This document shows, piece by piece, positions 26,250 through 34,267 of a stretch of 64,000 bases of DNA. Each line of letters begins with the position of its first letter. Positions within the stretch are counted from its first letter, which is position 1. The notes under the pieces were generated by a model. That model searched no databases and was not told the DNA's origin. It was given only the letters and a program-made list of their open reading frames with translations. Origin of the DNA: Bifidobacterium santillanense. Its GTDB lineage: Bacteria; Actinomycetota; Actinomycetes; Actinomycetales; Bifidobacteriaceae. Location of the stretch: NCBI RefSeq assembly GCF_018555385.1, contig NZ_JAFEJS010000006.1, positions 62,001 to 126,000 on the forward strand, given 5' to 3'. A program made the position numbers and the translations under genes.

Positions 26250-26341
26250 GCGTGGGGCGGATGGTTCGCGTATTGAGACCGTAAAGACTTGGCCAGAGCG
26301 GCCCGGAGCGTGTCCCAATGGGCGAACCATCCGCCCCACGC
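26250..26341. repeat. 92-bp inverted repeat between grpE and dnaJ
   Basis: GCGTGGGGCGGATGGTTCGC (26250-26269) is repeated as its exact reverse complement at 26322-26341 around a 52-bp centre. It contains no gene. It may be a miniature element or a regulatory structure inside the heat-shock operon. Confidence 0.7.
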
Positions 26342-26408
26342 GGCAACGTACGGAAATCACAATCACACACGTCAACAACACACACGAAACACACGAAAGG
26401 AGACATGA

Positions 26409-27449
26409 ATGGCTGAGAACGAATGGCTGAGCAAAGACTTCTACAAGGTCCTTGGTGTCTCCAAGGACGCTTCGGACGACGAGATCAAGAAGGCGTACCG
26501 CAAGCTCGCCCGCAAGTATCATCCGGACGTCAACAAGACCAAGGAGGCCGAGGAGAAGTTCAAGGACATCTCCGAAGCCTACGACGTGCTGAGCAAGAAG
26601 GAGGATCGTCAGAAGTACGACGCGATCCGCCAGTTCGGCATGGGCGGCGCCCGCTTCGCCGGCGGCTCCGGCTTGGGCGGCTTCGACGCCTCCGGATTCT
26701 CCGACATCTTCGGTTCGATGTTCGGCGCCGGTGCGGGATCGGGCATGGGCGGCAACGGCTCGCGCATCCGCTTCTCGACCTCCGGCGGCGGCAACCCGAA
26801 CCTCAACGACATCTTCTCGATGTTCGGCGGCGCGGCCGGTGCCGGCGCGCAGGGCGGCTCGCCCTACGGCGCGTACGGTGCGGGCGGCAACGCCGGCGGA
26901 TACTCCTATGAGGAGCCGCCGCGTCCGACCAAGGGCAAGGACCGCAACTCGAAGATCACCCTGACCTTGCGTCAGGCGGCCAAGGGCGCGACCGTGTCGC
27001 TGTCCGTGGACGGCACGAAGTTCAAGACGCATGTCCCCGCGGGCGTGCGCGACGGCCAGAAGATCCGTCTGGCCGGCAAGGGCCATGCGGGCCTCAACGG
27101 CGGCGCGCACGGCGACCTGTACCTGCAGGTGTCCGTCAAGCCGGACTCCAAGTTCACGATGCGCGGTCACGATCTGGTGATGGATCTGCCCGTGAGCGTG
27201 GGCGAGGCCGTCGCCGGCGCGAAGGTCGAGGCCACCGACATCGACGGCGAGACCGTCACGTTCAAGGTGCCCGCCGGCTCGTCCAGCGGCACCGAGGTGA
27301 AGGTCGCCGGCAAGGGCGTGCAGGCCGGCAATACGCCGGGCGACCTGATCGGCCGCGTGATGATCCAGGTCCCGGTCAAGCCGGGCCTCGGCGTCAAGCA
27401 CGCCGCCAAGGAGTTCGACAAGGCCGCGGGCGACTACATCCCGCGCTGA
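26409..27449 (+). CDS. dnaJ: DnaJ-family cochaperone lacking the zinc finger
   Basis: A 346-residue J protein. The J domain (residues about 9-73) has the HPD motif in KYHPDVNK. A Gly/Phe-rich region covers residues 78-170, and the C-terminal peptide-binding domains follow ([16 protein letters not shown]..., [15 protein letters not shown]). The four CxxCxGxG zinc repeats of classical DnaJ are absent, so it is the type II (CbpA/DnaJ2) form found between grpE and hspR in actinobacteria. The ribosome site AAAGGAG precedes an out-of-frame ATG at 26405 and the real start at 26409. Confidence 0.96.
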   Translation: MAENEWLSKDFYKVLGVSKDASDDEIKKAYRKLARKYHPDVNKTKEAEEKFKDISEAYDVLSKKEDRQKYDAIRQFGMGGARFAGGSGLGGFDASGFSDIFGSMFGAGAGSGMGGNGSRIRFSTSGGGNPNLNDIFSMFGGAAGAGAQGGSPYGAYGAGGNAGGYSYEEPPRPTKGKDRNSKITLTLRQAAKGATVSLSVDGTKFKTHVPAGVRDGQKIRLAGKGHAGLNGGAHGDLYLQVSVKPDSKFTMRGHDLVMDLPVSVGEAVAGAKVEATDIDGETVTFKVPAGSSSGTEVKVAGKGVQAGNTPGDLIGRVMIQVPVKPGLGVKHAAKEFDKAAGDYIPR

Positions 27450-27561
27450 GTCCGAGACGAGACCGACGTCTCGTCGGTCGAGTCGCGGGGCGGACGGCCC
27501 GCCGCCGAGGGGAGCCGTCACCCATGTTCGTAGTATGTCCTCATCCGTCACGGGGAGGTGA

Positions 27562-28140
27562 ATGATGGCGAGAATCGCACGTGAGCTGCGCCAGTTGTAC
27601 GCGATGTGCGCGACGGCGCTCGTGCTCGGTCGCGCCGATCTCGATGGTGCCGACGACGCCGGGTTCGACCTCGAACTGCCGGTGTTCACCATCGGGCAGG
27701 CCGCCGAGGTCGCCGGCATCCACCCCCAGACCCTGCGTCAGTACGATCGCGTCGGACTGGTCGTCCCGCAGCGCACCGACGGCGGCGCCCGCCGCTACTG
27801 CCTGCGCGACATCGACCGCCTCGTCCAGGCGCAGAGGCTCACGCAGACCGAGGGTATCAACCTGTCCGGCGTGACGCGCATCCTCACGCTGCAGGAGGAG
27901 AACCGCCAGCTGCGCCGTCAGGTGCGCCGGCTGCAGTCCGCCGGAGAGGAGAGCGTGTTCGCCGCCGGGCGCGACGGCGACATCGTCGAGATGCAGCGTT
28001 CGAACAGCGCGCGCATGTGGCGTCGCGCGATCCGCACGCAGATGCGCGAGCTGCCGGGGCGTCCGGCCTCCCACGCGTCGCGCGGCGGCGGCGCGTTCGC
28101 CGGTCCGTCCGACGACAAGTCGTTGGTCATCTGGCGCTGA
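27562..28140 (+). CDS. hspR: Heat-shock repressor HspR (MerR family)
   Basis: A 192-residue regulator. The MerR-type winged helix lies at about residues 40-110 (FTIGQAAEVAGIHPQTLRQYDRVGLV, then GARRYCLRDIDRL), followed by a helix LTLQEENRQLRRQVRRLQ. It binds HAIR sites, two of which lie before dnaK, usually with DnaK as corepressor. GGGGAGGTG precedes the start; a second ATG follows directly. The N-terminal 39 residues ahead of the DNA-binding domain are longer than in Streptomyces or Mycobacterium HspR. The C-terminal tail (GRPASHASRGGG) looks disordered. Confidence 0.95.
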   Translation: MMARIARELRQLYAMCATALVLGRADLDGADDAGFDLELPVFTIGQAAEVAGIHPQTLRQYDRVGLVVPQRTDGGARRYCLRDIDRLVQAQRLTQTEGINLSGVTRILTLQEENRQLRRQVRRLQSAGEESVFAAGRDGDIVEMQRSNSARMWRRAIRTQMRELPGRPASHASRGGGAFAGPSDDKSLVIWR

Positions 28141-28180
28141 GCGTTCGTCCGGAGCGGACGGCGCGATCCGTCCATTCGTC

Positions 28181-28219
28181 GAAACGGACGTCGGGTATCC
28201 ATTCCGGCGTCCGTTTTCG
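28181..28219 (+). terminator. Terminator of the heat-shock operon
   Basis: GAAACGGACG (28181-28190) pairs with CGTCCGTTTTC (28208-28218); the stem runs into TTTTCGTGTTT. It lies 40 bases after the hspR stop. Confidence 0.7.
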
Positions 28220-28329
28220 TGTTTCCGGTGTGGTGCCGCGATTCGCGCGACGTGTCTGTCGCGTCGCTTTGATGAGATTGAACCGAACGGAAAACCGCGC
28301 GAAGGCGCGTATGACGGACGGAGGAAATC

Positions 28330-29004
28330 ATGCTGCTCAAGGCGGTGTTTTGGGATCTCGACGGCACTCTGATCGATTCGGAGCCGCTGTGGCACGACGG
28401 CGAGATGGAGATCGCCGCGGCCAACGGCGGCCGGTGGAGCGAGGAGCTCGGCTGGGAGTGCTCCGGCACTCCCGTGCCCGACGTGGCGCGACGTATGATC
28501 GAGCACGGCTGCACCCTGTCGGTCGAGGAGATCGACCGGACGCTCAAGCAGTACGTCTTCGACCAGGAGAAGCTCCACATGCCGTGGATCGACGGCGTGC
28601 TCGACACCCTGCGCTCGCTCAAGGAGGCCGGCGTCCCGTCGATGCTCGTGAGCACCTCGCCGCGTCCGATCGTCGAGAACGTGCTCGCCGCGGCCCCCGG
28701 CCTGTTCGCCGGCTACGTGTGCGGCGACGACGATGCCAAGCACAAGCCGGATCCGGCGCCCTACCTGCTGGCCGCTTCGAAGCTCGGCATCGCGACCGAG
28801 GACATGGCCAAGTGCGCGGTGCTGGAGGACACGATGGTCGGTCTGACCGCCGGCGCCGCCTCCGGCGCGACCACGATCGCGCAGACCTGCACGATCCGCA
28901 CCGACACCTCCAACGGTCCGCAGTTCGCCTCGATCGACGGCTATGAGGGCATCGACGCGGCCGCGATCGACGCGTTCGTGCGTCAGCGCGCCACGGTAGA
29001 GTGA
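28330..29004 (+). CDS. HAD-superfamily phosphatase (beta-phosphoglucomutase-like subfamily)
   Basis: A 224-residue cytoplasmic hydrolase with GGAGG before the ATG. Motif I FWDLDGTLIDSEP (nucleophile and acid Asp pair), motif II in LVSTSP, motif III Lys in KHKPDPAPYL and motif IV VLEDTMVGL are all present. The cap domain (residues about 18-85) is the C1 type of phosphatases and phosphomutases acting on sugar phosphates. It lies between the heat-shock operon and a DedA gene. Substrate unknown. A -10-like TAGAGT for the next gene lies in its last codons. Confidence 0.9.
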   Translation: MLLKAVFWDLDGTLIDSEPLWHDGEMEIAAANGGRWSEELGWECSGTPVPDVARRMIEHGCTLSVEEIDRTLKQYVFDQEKLHMPWIDGVLDTLRSLKEAGVPSMLVSTSPRPIVENVLAAAPGLFAGYVCGDDDAKHKPDPAPYLLAASKLGIATEDMAKCAVLEDTMVGLTAGAASGATTIAQTCTIRTDTSNGPQFASIDGYEGIDAAAIDAFVRQRATVE

Positions 29005-29011
29005 CGGCGTT

Positions 29012-29698
29012 ATGGCTTTCATCAATTTCATCATCGAACTGCTGAAGGATCCGCGCGCGGCGATCGCCGGGTGGATCGCGATGGGCGTGGCGCCCACGCT
29101 GGGCTTCATCTTCCTGATCGTCTTCATCGAGACGGGCGTGGTGTTCTTCCCGTTCCTGCCCGGTGACTCCCTGCTGTTCGCTGCCGGCGTGTTCGCCGCG
29201 CCCGACGCCGAGACCGGCAAGGCCGCGCTGCCGCTCATGTGGCTGCTGCCGGTCGTCTGGCTCGCCCCGATCGTCGGCGACGAGTGCAACTACTTCATCG
29301 GCCATTTCTTCGGCCGCCGCATCATCCAGTCCGGCAAGGTCAAGGCGATGACCCCCGAGCGCATCGCCAAGACCGAGAAGATGATCGAGAAGTGGGGCCC
29401 GCTGGCGGTGTTCCTGGGCCGCTTCTTCCCGTTCATCCGCACGTTCATGCCGTTCATCTCCGGCATCTCCGGCATGCGTTGGAGCCGTTTCGCGCCGTTC
29501 AGCGTGCTCGGCGGCCTGGTGTGGTCGTCGCTGTTCACGTTCCTCGGCTACTTCTTCGGCAACATCCCGGCCGTGCAGAAGCACTTCGAGCTGGTGATCG
29601 TGCTGATCCTGCTGGTCTCCCTGGCGCCGACCATCGTCGGCCTGTTCAAGGCGAAGTTCGGCAAGAAGAAGGCCGCCCCGCATCACGCCGCGGAGTGA
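29012..29698 (+). CDS. DedA-family membrane protein
   Basis: A 228-residue inner-membrane protein. DedA (VTT domain) features: FIFLIVFIETGVVFFPFLPGDSLLF, the GDECNYFIGHFFGRR segment, and FLGRFFPFIRTFMPFISGISGM with conserved Arg and Pro in the membrane-buried helices. Members flip undecaprenyl phosphate or phospholipids. The Lys-rich tail FGKKKAAPHH faces the cytoplasm. TAGAGT at 28997-29002 ends 9 bases before the ATG and there is no ribosome site, so the mRNA may be leaderless when transcribed from this promoter. Confidence 0.93.
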   Translation: MAFINFIIELLKDPRAAIAGWIAMGVAPTLGFIFLIVFIETGVVFFPFLPGDSLLFAAGVFAAPDAETGKAALPLMWLLPVVWLAPIVGDECNYFIGHFFGRRIIQSGKVKAMTPERIAKTEKMIEKWGPLAVFLGRFFPFIRTFMPFISGISGMRWSRFAPFSVLGGLVWSSLFTFLGYFFGNIPAVQKHFELVIVLILLVSLAPTIVGLFKAKFGKKKAAPHHAAE

Positions 29699-29871
29699 TC
29701 GGTCGAAACCGGCGCTCCGGAACGATGGCCCGGCCCCTTGAGGCCGGGTCTTGTCGTATGGTCGCACAATATGTGGAGAAATTGTGACGTATTGGGGAAC
29801 GTCGGGTGACTCGGTCGCAACGGGTGATTATTATCAATCGAGTTGTCCTGCGAAGCAAGACAACAAACCAA

Positions 29872-29944
29872 GGGGCTGTAGCTCAGTTGGTAGAGCGCTT
29901 CGTTCGCATCGAAGAGGTCGTGGTTTCGATTACCATCAGCTCCA
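29872..29944 (+). tRNA. tRNA-Ala (anticodon CGC)
   Basis: A full cloverleaf can be drawn: acceptor GGGGCTG/CAGCTCC, D-arm GCTCAGTTGGTAGAGC, anticodon arm CTTCG-TTCGCAT-CGAAG with anticodon CGC, T-arm GTGGT-TTCGATT-ACCAT, discriminator A. The CCA end is not encoded. It decodes GCG, a frequent Ala codon in this GC-rich sequence. Confidence 0.95.
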
Positions 29945-29947
29945 CAA

Positions 29948-29985
29948 ACCCTCCGGAATTCCACCTCCGGAGGGTTTTTCTTTTT
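29948..29985 (+). terminator. Rho-independent terminator of the tRNA
   Basis: ACCCTCCGG (29948-29956) pairs with CCGGAGGGT (29967-29975), followed by TTTTTCTTTTT. It directly follows the tRNA gene. Confidence 0.85.
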
Positions 29986-30002
29986 CCCGACGAACCCTGA
30001 AA

Positions 30003-30129
30003 CGTCCGGATACTACCGAATCGGACGCGGTGAGGCCCTGTCCGGCTCTGAAAACGTCCGATACTACAGGATTGGACGTTTCCGGTGCTGAATGGATCTC
30101 CGAAACGTCCGATACTGCGGGATCGGATG
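30003..30129. repeat. 51-bp palindromic array, three copies
   Basis: Imperfect palindromes CGTCCGGATACTACCGAATC..., CGTCCGATACTACAGGATTG... and CGTCCGATACTGCGGGATCG... start at 30003, 30055 and 30106, so the spacing is 52 and 51 bp. The same unit and spacing recur at 52593 (in a coding region) and at 56198. No gene lies here. Confidence 0.8.
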
Positions 30130-30228
30130 CGGGAGCGCTGGCATCCGCGAACCCGGGCCGTCCGTTCCGGGGATTCATCCCTGAGCACGATTTGCCCGGG
30201 ACCGGTCACGCTCCTAGAGTAGGGCGGC

Positions 30229-31806
30229 ATGTCATGCACCACCATTCTCGTTGGAAAAGCAGCCAGCTACGACGGTTCGACCATCATCGCGCGCGACGAC
30301 GATTCCGGTTCGGGCCGCTATGACCCCAAACGCTTCGTCGCGGTCGCCCCGCAGGACCAGCCCCGCCACTACCGCAGCGTCCTGAGCCACGTCGAGATCG
30401 ACCTGCCCGACGACCCGTGCCACTACTCGATCGTGCCGAACGTGCTGAACAACCGCGGCATCCTCGCCGAGGCCGGCGCGAACGAGCACAACGTCGCGAT
30501 GAGCGCGACCGAGACCATCGCGGTCAACGAGCGCGTGGCCGCGGCCGACCCGTTCGTCGAGCTCGTCCCGGCCGACGAGACCGCCGGCACCCCGGAGACG
30601 CCCGGCGGCATCGGCGAGGAGGACATCATCACCCTCGTCCTGCCGTATGTGAGCACCGCGCGCGAGGGCGTCACGCGTCTCGGCGAGCTGCTCGAGACGT
30701 ACGGCACGTACGAGTCGAACGGCGTCATCATCTCCGACGTGGACGAGATCTGGTACGTCGAGACGATCGGCGGCCACCACTGGATCGCCCGCCGCGTGCC
30801 CGACGACTGCTACGCGACCATCCCCAACCAGCTGGGCATCGACGACTTCGACCTGTCCGACGCGTTCGGCGAGCGCCGCGAGTACATGTGCAGCGCCGAC
30901 CTGCGCGAGTTCATCGTCGACCATCACCTTGACCGCACCATGCGCGCGCACACCTCGCGCCGCGCCGCCGCCACGCACCGCCGCGACCGCTTCAACCCGC
31001 GCGTCGTGTTCGGCGCCTCCACGCCGCGCGACCACATCTACAACACCCCGCGCGCGTGGTACATGCAGCGTCACCTCAACCCGAGCGAGGACTGGGATTC
31101 GCCCGCCGCGCGCTTCACGCCGGCCTCCGACGACATCCCGTGGTGCCGCGTGCCCGAGAACAAGGTGTCGATCGAGGACATCGACTTCCTGCTCGGCTCG
31201 CACTTCGAGGACACGCCCTACGACCCGTACGGCACGCTCGGCACGCCCGAATCGCGCCACCGCTATCGTCCGATCGGCGTCAACCGCACCGGCCACATGG
31301 TCGCGATCCAGCTGCGCCCGTACGTGCCGGTCGTCTCGAGCGCGGTCATGTGGATCTCGTACGGCTCCGGCCCGTTCACCACGGCCGCGCCGTTCTACGC
31401 GAACGTGGACGATACGCCCGCCTACCTGCGCGACACGACGCCCGAGGTGTCGACCGACAACCTGTACTGGACGAACCGCCTGATCGCGGTGATCGCCGAT
31501 GCGCACTGGTACGAGACGCAGCACGAGATCGGCGCGTACATCGAGGCGACGCGCGTCTTCGGCCATCGCCTGGTCGAGGACACGGACTCGGCGATCGACG
31601 AGCTTCTGTCCGACGACGGCGAGGCGTCCGCCAAGGACGAGCCGGCCGCGGTGCGCGATGCCCGCGTTCCGGAGGCGCTCGCCGCGGCGAACGACCGCAT
31701 GGCCGGCTACCTCGAGCGTCACGCGCGCAAGCTGCTGAACGACGTGCTCTACACGTCCAGCAACCACATGCGCAACAGCTTCGCGATGTCCGACCGCTGG
31801 GCGTGA
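30229..31806 (+). CDS. pepD: C69-family dipeptidase (PepD type)
   Basis: A 525-residue N-terminal-nucleophile hydrolase that splits dipeptides. The chain starts MSCTTILVGKAASYDGSTIIARDDD; Cys3 is the expected nucleophile exposed by processing, as in lactobacillus PepD. Further family segments are NRGILAEAGANEHNVAMSATET, ESNGVIISDVDEIWYVETIGGHHW and NKVSIEDIDFLLGSHFEDTPYDPYG. It has no signal peptide. TAGAGT at 30213-30218 lies 10 bases before the ATG, with no ribosome site, pointing to a very short or absent leader. Peptidases of this type are common in bifidobacteria. Confidence 0.93.
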   Translation: MSCTTILVGKAASYDGSTIIARDDDSGSGRYDPKRFVAVAPQDQPRHYRSVLSHVEIDLPDDPCHYSIVPNVLNNRGILAEAGANEHNVAMSATETIAVNERVAAADPFVELVPADETAGTPETPGGIGEEDIITLVLPYVSTAREGVTRLGELLETYGTYESNGVIISDVDEIWYVETIGGHHWIARRVPDDCYATIPNQLGIDDFDLSDAFGERREYMCSADLREFIVDHHLDRTMRAHTSRRAAATHRRDRFNPRVVFGASTPRDHIYNTPRAWYMQRHLNPSEDWDSPAARFTPASDDIPWCRVPENKVSIEDIDFLLGSHFEDTPYDPYGTLGTPESRHRYRPIGVNRTGHMVAIQLRPYVPVVSSAVMWISYGSGPFTTAAPFYANVDDTPAYLRDTTPEVSTDNLYWTNRLIAVIADAHWYETQHEIGAYIEATRVFGHRLVEDTDSAIDELLSDDGEASAKDEPAAVRDARVPEALAAANDRMAGYLERHARKLLNDVLYTSSNHMRNSFAMSDRWA

Positions 31807-31819
31807 CGGCGTGAGGACT

Positions 31820-31849
31820 TGGGCTCCCTTCCCCGAAGAGGGGAGCCCA
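31820..31849. terminator. Bidirectional terminator between convergent genes
   Basis: TGGGCTCCC (31820-31828) pairs with GGGAGCCCA (31841-31849). It lies between the dipeptidase (plus) and the YhgE/Pip gene (minus). Confidence 0.6.
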
Positions 31850-31918
31850 GATGCGGGACCGCCGGAGCCCGGGACGCGACGGGGACCACGCGGCCGGGCG
31901 CGGGCGGACGATCCGCCC

Positions 31919-34267
31919 TCACATCACCTTGGTGCTTTCAAGGTTGCGGATGATCCAGTCGTTGAGGCGGATCACGGGCTTGCGCAGCATGAGCCCGAGC
32001 AGCAGCGAAGGCACCAGGAACAGGGCCAGCTTGCCCATCGCGATCCAGTACTCCATGCCGTAGGCGCCGGCCATCGCGGAGTGCATCGCGTCGACCGCGT
32101 ACGGGAACAGCAGCCAGCGGGCGACCACCTGGAAGAACGGCGGCAGGGTCTCCAACGGGAACGTGCCGCCGGAGCCGGCCACCTGCATGACGAGCAGCAC
32201 CACGGCGATCGCCTTGCCGATGTCGCCGAACGACACCGTGAGCGTGTACACGAGGTTCGAGAACACGAGCGCCGCGAGCCATCCGACCATCAGGAACTGG
32301 ATCGGATGCTCGCACTGCACGCCCAGATACAGCAGGTCGCCGAGGCACACGAGCGTGCCCTGCATGAGCGCGAACAGGCCGAAGATCATGTACCGGCCGA
32401 AGTACTCGTGGTGCAGTCGCAGCCCGAACTGGCGCGCGTTGCCGGGCGACTCGGAATGCGGCTTGCGCAGCACGTCGAGCATCGCGCCGGGGCCCGCCGC
32501 GCGGCCGATCAGCACCGCGTCGCGCAGGTCCACGTCGGCGCCGAGCGGCAGGTTGTTGCCGAGCCCGAGGATCTTCGCCTTCTCATGGTCGGAGATCGAC
32601 ACCTTCATCATCGCGACGAGCACGATCGCGCCCACCCAGATCGACAGGATCGTGTAGAACGGCGTCATCGCGGAGCCGTAGTTCGCGATCGGATAGATCG
32701 CCTTGCGGTCGACCTTGACCGGCGCGGAGAGCATCGTGGCGATCTCCTTCGGGTCGGCCGAGGTGATCTTCGACAGGTCCATCCCGCCGGCCTCGCCCGA
32801 CCCGCCGGACGTTCCGGAGACCAGCCCCGCGAACTTCCCGTTCAGCCCGTCCAGCTTCGCCGCCGACCCCTTGAGCGCCTTCGCCACGTCGTCCAACGTG
32901 GCGCGCGCGTCCTTGAGCCCGTCGCCGACCCCGTCGGTCAGCGAGCCCATCCCCGAGGTCGTCGCGCCCAGCGCGTCGACGACGTCGCCGGTCCTCGCGG
33001 TGAGGTCGTCCATCGACGACTCCAGATCGGCCAGCTGCGGCCTGAGCTTCGTGCGGTACGTGCGCGCGGCCTCGTCCACGGAGGCGCGCGCGTCGGCGAC
33101 CCGCCGCTTGAGGTCGGCGCGCGTCGTCTCGGCGCTCGCGGTGCCGTCCGTGATCTGCTTCGCCGCGTCGCCCAGCGCCGTCGCGGCCTCGCCCAGCTTC
33201 GACTGGGTCGTCGCCGCCTGGTCGGCCGCCGCGCCGAGCGCGTCGCGGACCGCCGGCAGCGTCGCGGATGCGGCGAGCGAGCGCAGCGCCTCCGCGTACC
33301 GTCCGTACGCGTCGGCCTGCGACTGCACCTTGGCCTGCAGGTCGCCCAGCGCCGCGGCCGTCTGCCCGGTCTGCGTCTTGACACCGTCGAACGCCGCGTC
33401 GATCTCCTTGTCGACCGCGTCGTACGCCTGTCCGGCGCGCTTCAGCGCCGCCGAGGCCTGCGTGCTCGCGCCGTCCAGCGCCGCCTTGAGTCCGTCGGCG
33501 CCCGACTTCGTCTGCGCCATCGCCTTGCCCGCGTCGCCCGCCGACGAGCCGGTCGAGCCGATGAGCTTGTCCGTCGAGGCGACGATGCCCTCGGTCGATT
33601 TGATGAGGTCCGCGTACGCGCCGACCTGCGCGGAGGCGGCCTTGAGCTGCGCGGACATCGCCTTGACGTGGCCGGTCGCGTTCGCGAGGTACTGCTGCAT
33701 CTGCGGGGTGTCCGCGTACTTTGCGACGTTCGACGCGAGCCCGATCGCGACCTGTCCGATGGTCGTGACGAACGTCTGGTCGATGGTCGTGGCGACGGTC
33801 GTGGCGCCCGCGTCGGTGATGTGCGGGGCGATCGGGTTGATCTTCTCGTTGAGGTAGTAGTCGAGTTCGGCGTGCTTCATCTTCGGGGCGAACAGCGTCA
33901 TCATGTCCGCGCTGAAGCGCTTGGGGATGACGAGCGCCGCGTAGTACTCGCCCGAGTGCACGCCGTCGATCGCCTTGTCCTTGGACACGAACTGCCAGTC
34001 GAGCTGCTTGTTGGCGCGCAGGGCGCTCACGACGGTCTCGCCGACGTTGATCGGCACCGGCATGAGGTCCGACTGGTATCCCTTGTCGGTGTTCGCGACG
34101 GCGACCTTGAGCGCCTTCGTGTTGCCGTACGGGTCCCAGCTCGCGGCGATGTTGTACCACGCGTACAGCGCCGGCACGATCACGAGGCCGACCGCCACGA
34201 TGATCGCGATCACGTTGCGCGTGGCCTGCTGGACGTCGCGGGCGAAGATACGCCAGATGTTCCTCAT
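31919..34267 (-). CDS. YhgE/Pip-domain membrane protein, second of a pair
   Basis: A 782-residue protein. One hydrophobic segment near residues 20-40 (IAIIVAVGLVIVPALYAWYNI) is followed by a long extracytoplasmic region of about 480 residues. That region begins with the YhgE N-terminal pattern WDPYGNTKALKVAVANTDKG and continues as Ala/Asp-rich coiled coil. Five or six C-terminal membrane segments then follow (ABC-2-like fold). Relatives include phage-infection protein Pip, YhgE and the EsaA part of type VII secretion. The ATG overlaps the stop of the preceding gene by four bases. The exported substrate or role is unknown; no type VII substrates lie nearby. Confidence 0.88.
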   Translation of the reverse strand: MRNIWRIFARDVQQATRNVIAIIVAVGLVIVPALYAWYNIAASWDPYGNTKALKVAVANTDKGYQSDLMPVPINVGETVVSALRANKQLDWQFVSKDKAIDGVHSGEYYAALVIPKRFSADMMTLFAPKMKHAELDYYLNEKINPIAPHITDAGATTVATTIDQTFVTTIGQVAIGLASNVAKYADTPQMQQYLANATGHVKAMSAQLKAASAQVGAYADLIKSTEGIVASTDKLIGSTGSSAGDAGKAMAQTKSGADGLKAALDGASTQASAALKRAGQAYDAVDKEIDAAFDGVKTQTGQTAAALGDLQAKVQSQADAYGRYAEALRSLAASATLPAVRDALGAAADQAATTQSKLGEAATALGDAAKQITDGTASAETTRADLKRRVADARASVDEAARTYRTKLRPQLADLESSMDDLTARTGDVVDALGATTSGMGSLTDGVGDGLKDARATLDDVAKALKGSAAKLDGLNGKFAGLVSGTSGGSGEAGGMDLSKITSADPKEIATMLSAPVKVDRKAIYPIANYGSAMTPFYTILSIWVGAIVLVAMMKVSISDHEKAKILGLGNNLPLGADVDLRDAVLIGRAAGPGAMLDVLRKPHSESPGNARQFGLRLHHEYFGRYMIFGLFALMQGTLVCLGDLLYLGVQCEHPIQFLMVGWLAALVFSNLVYTLTVSFGDIGKAIAVVLLVMQVAGSGGTFPLETLPPFFQVVARWLLFPYAVDAMHSAMAGAYGMEYWIAMGKLALFLVPSLLLGLMLRKPVIRLNDWIIRNLESTKVM

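Noticed and set aside
29751..30323. 190-residue frame running across the tRNA gene
   Set aside because: It overlaps the tRNA, its terminator and the palindromic array; no ribosome site or homology is apparent.
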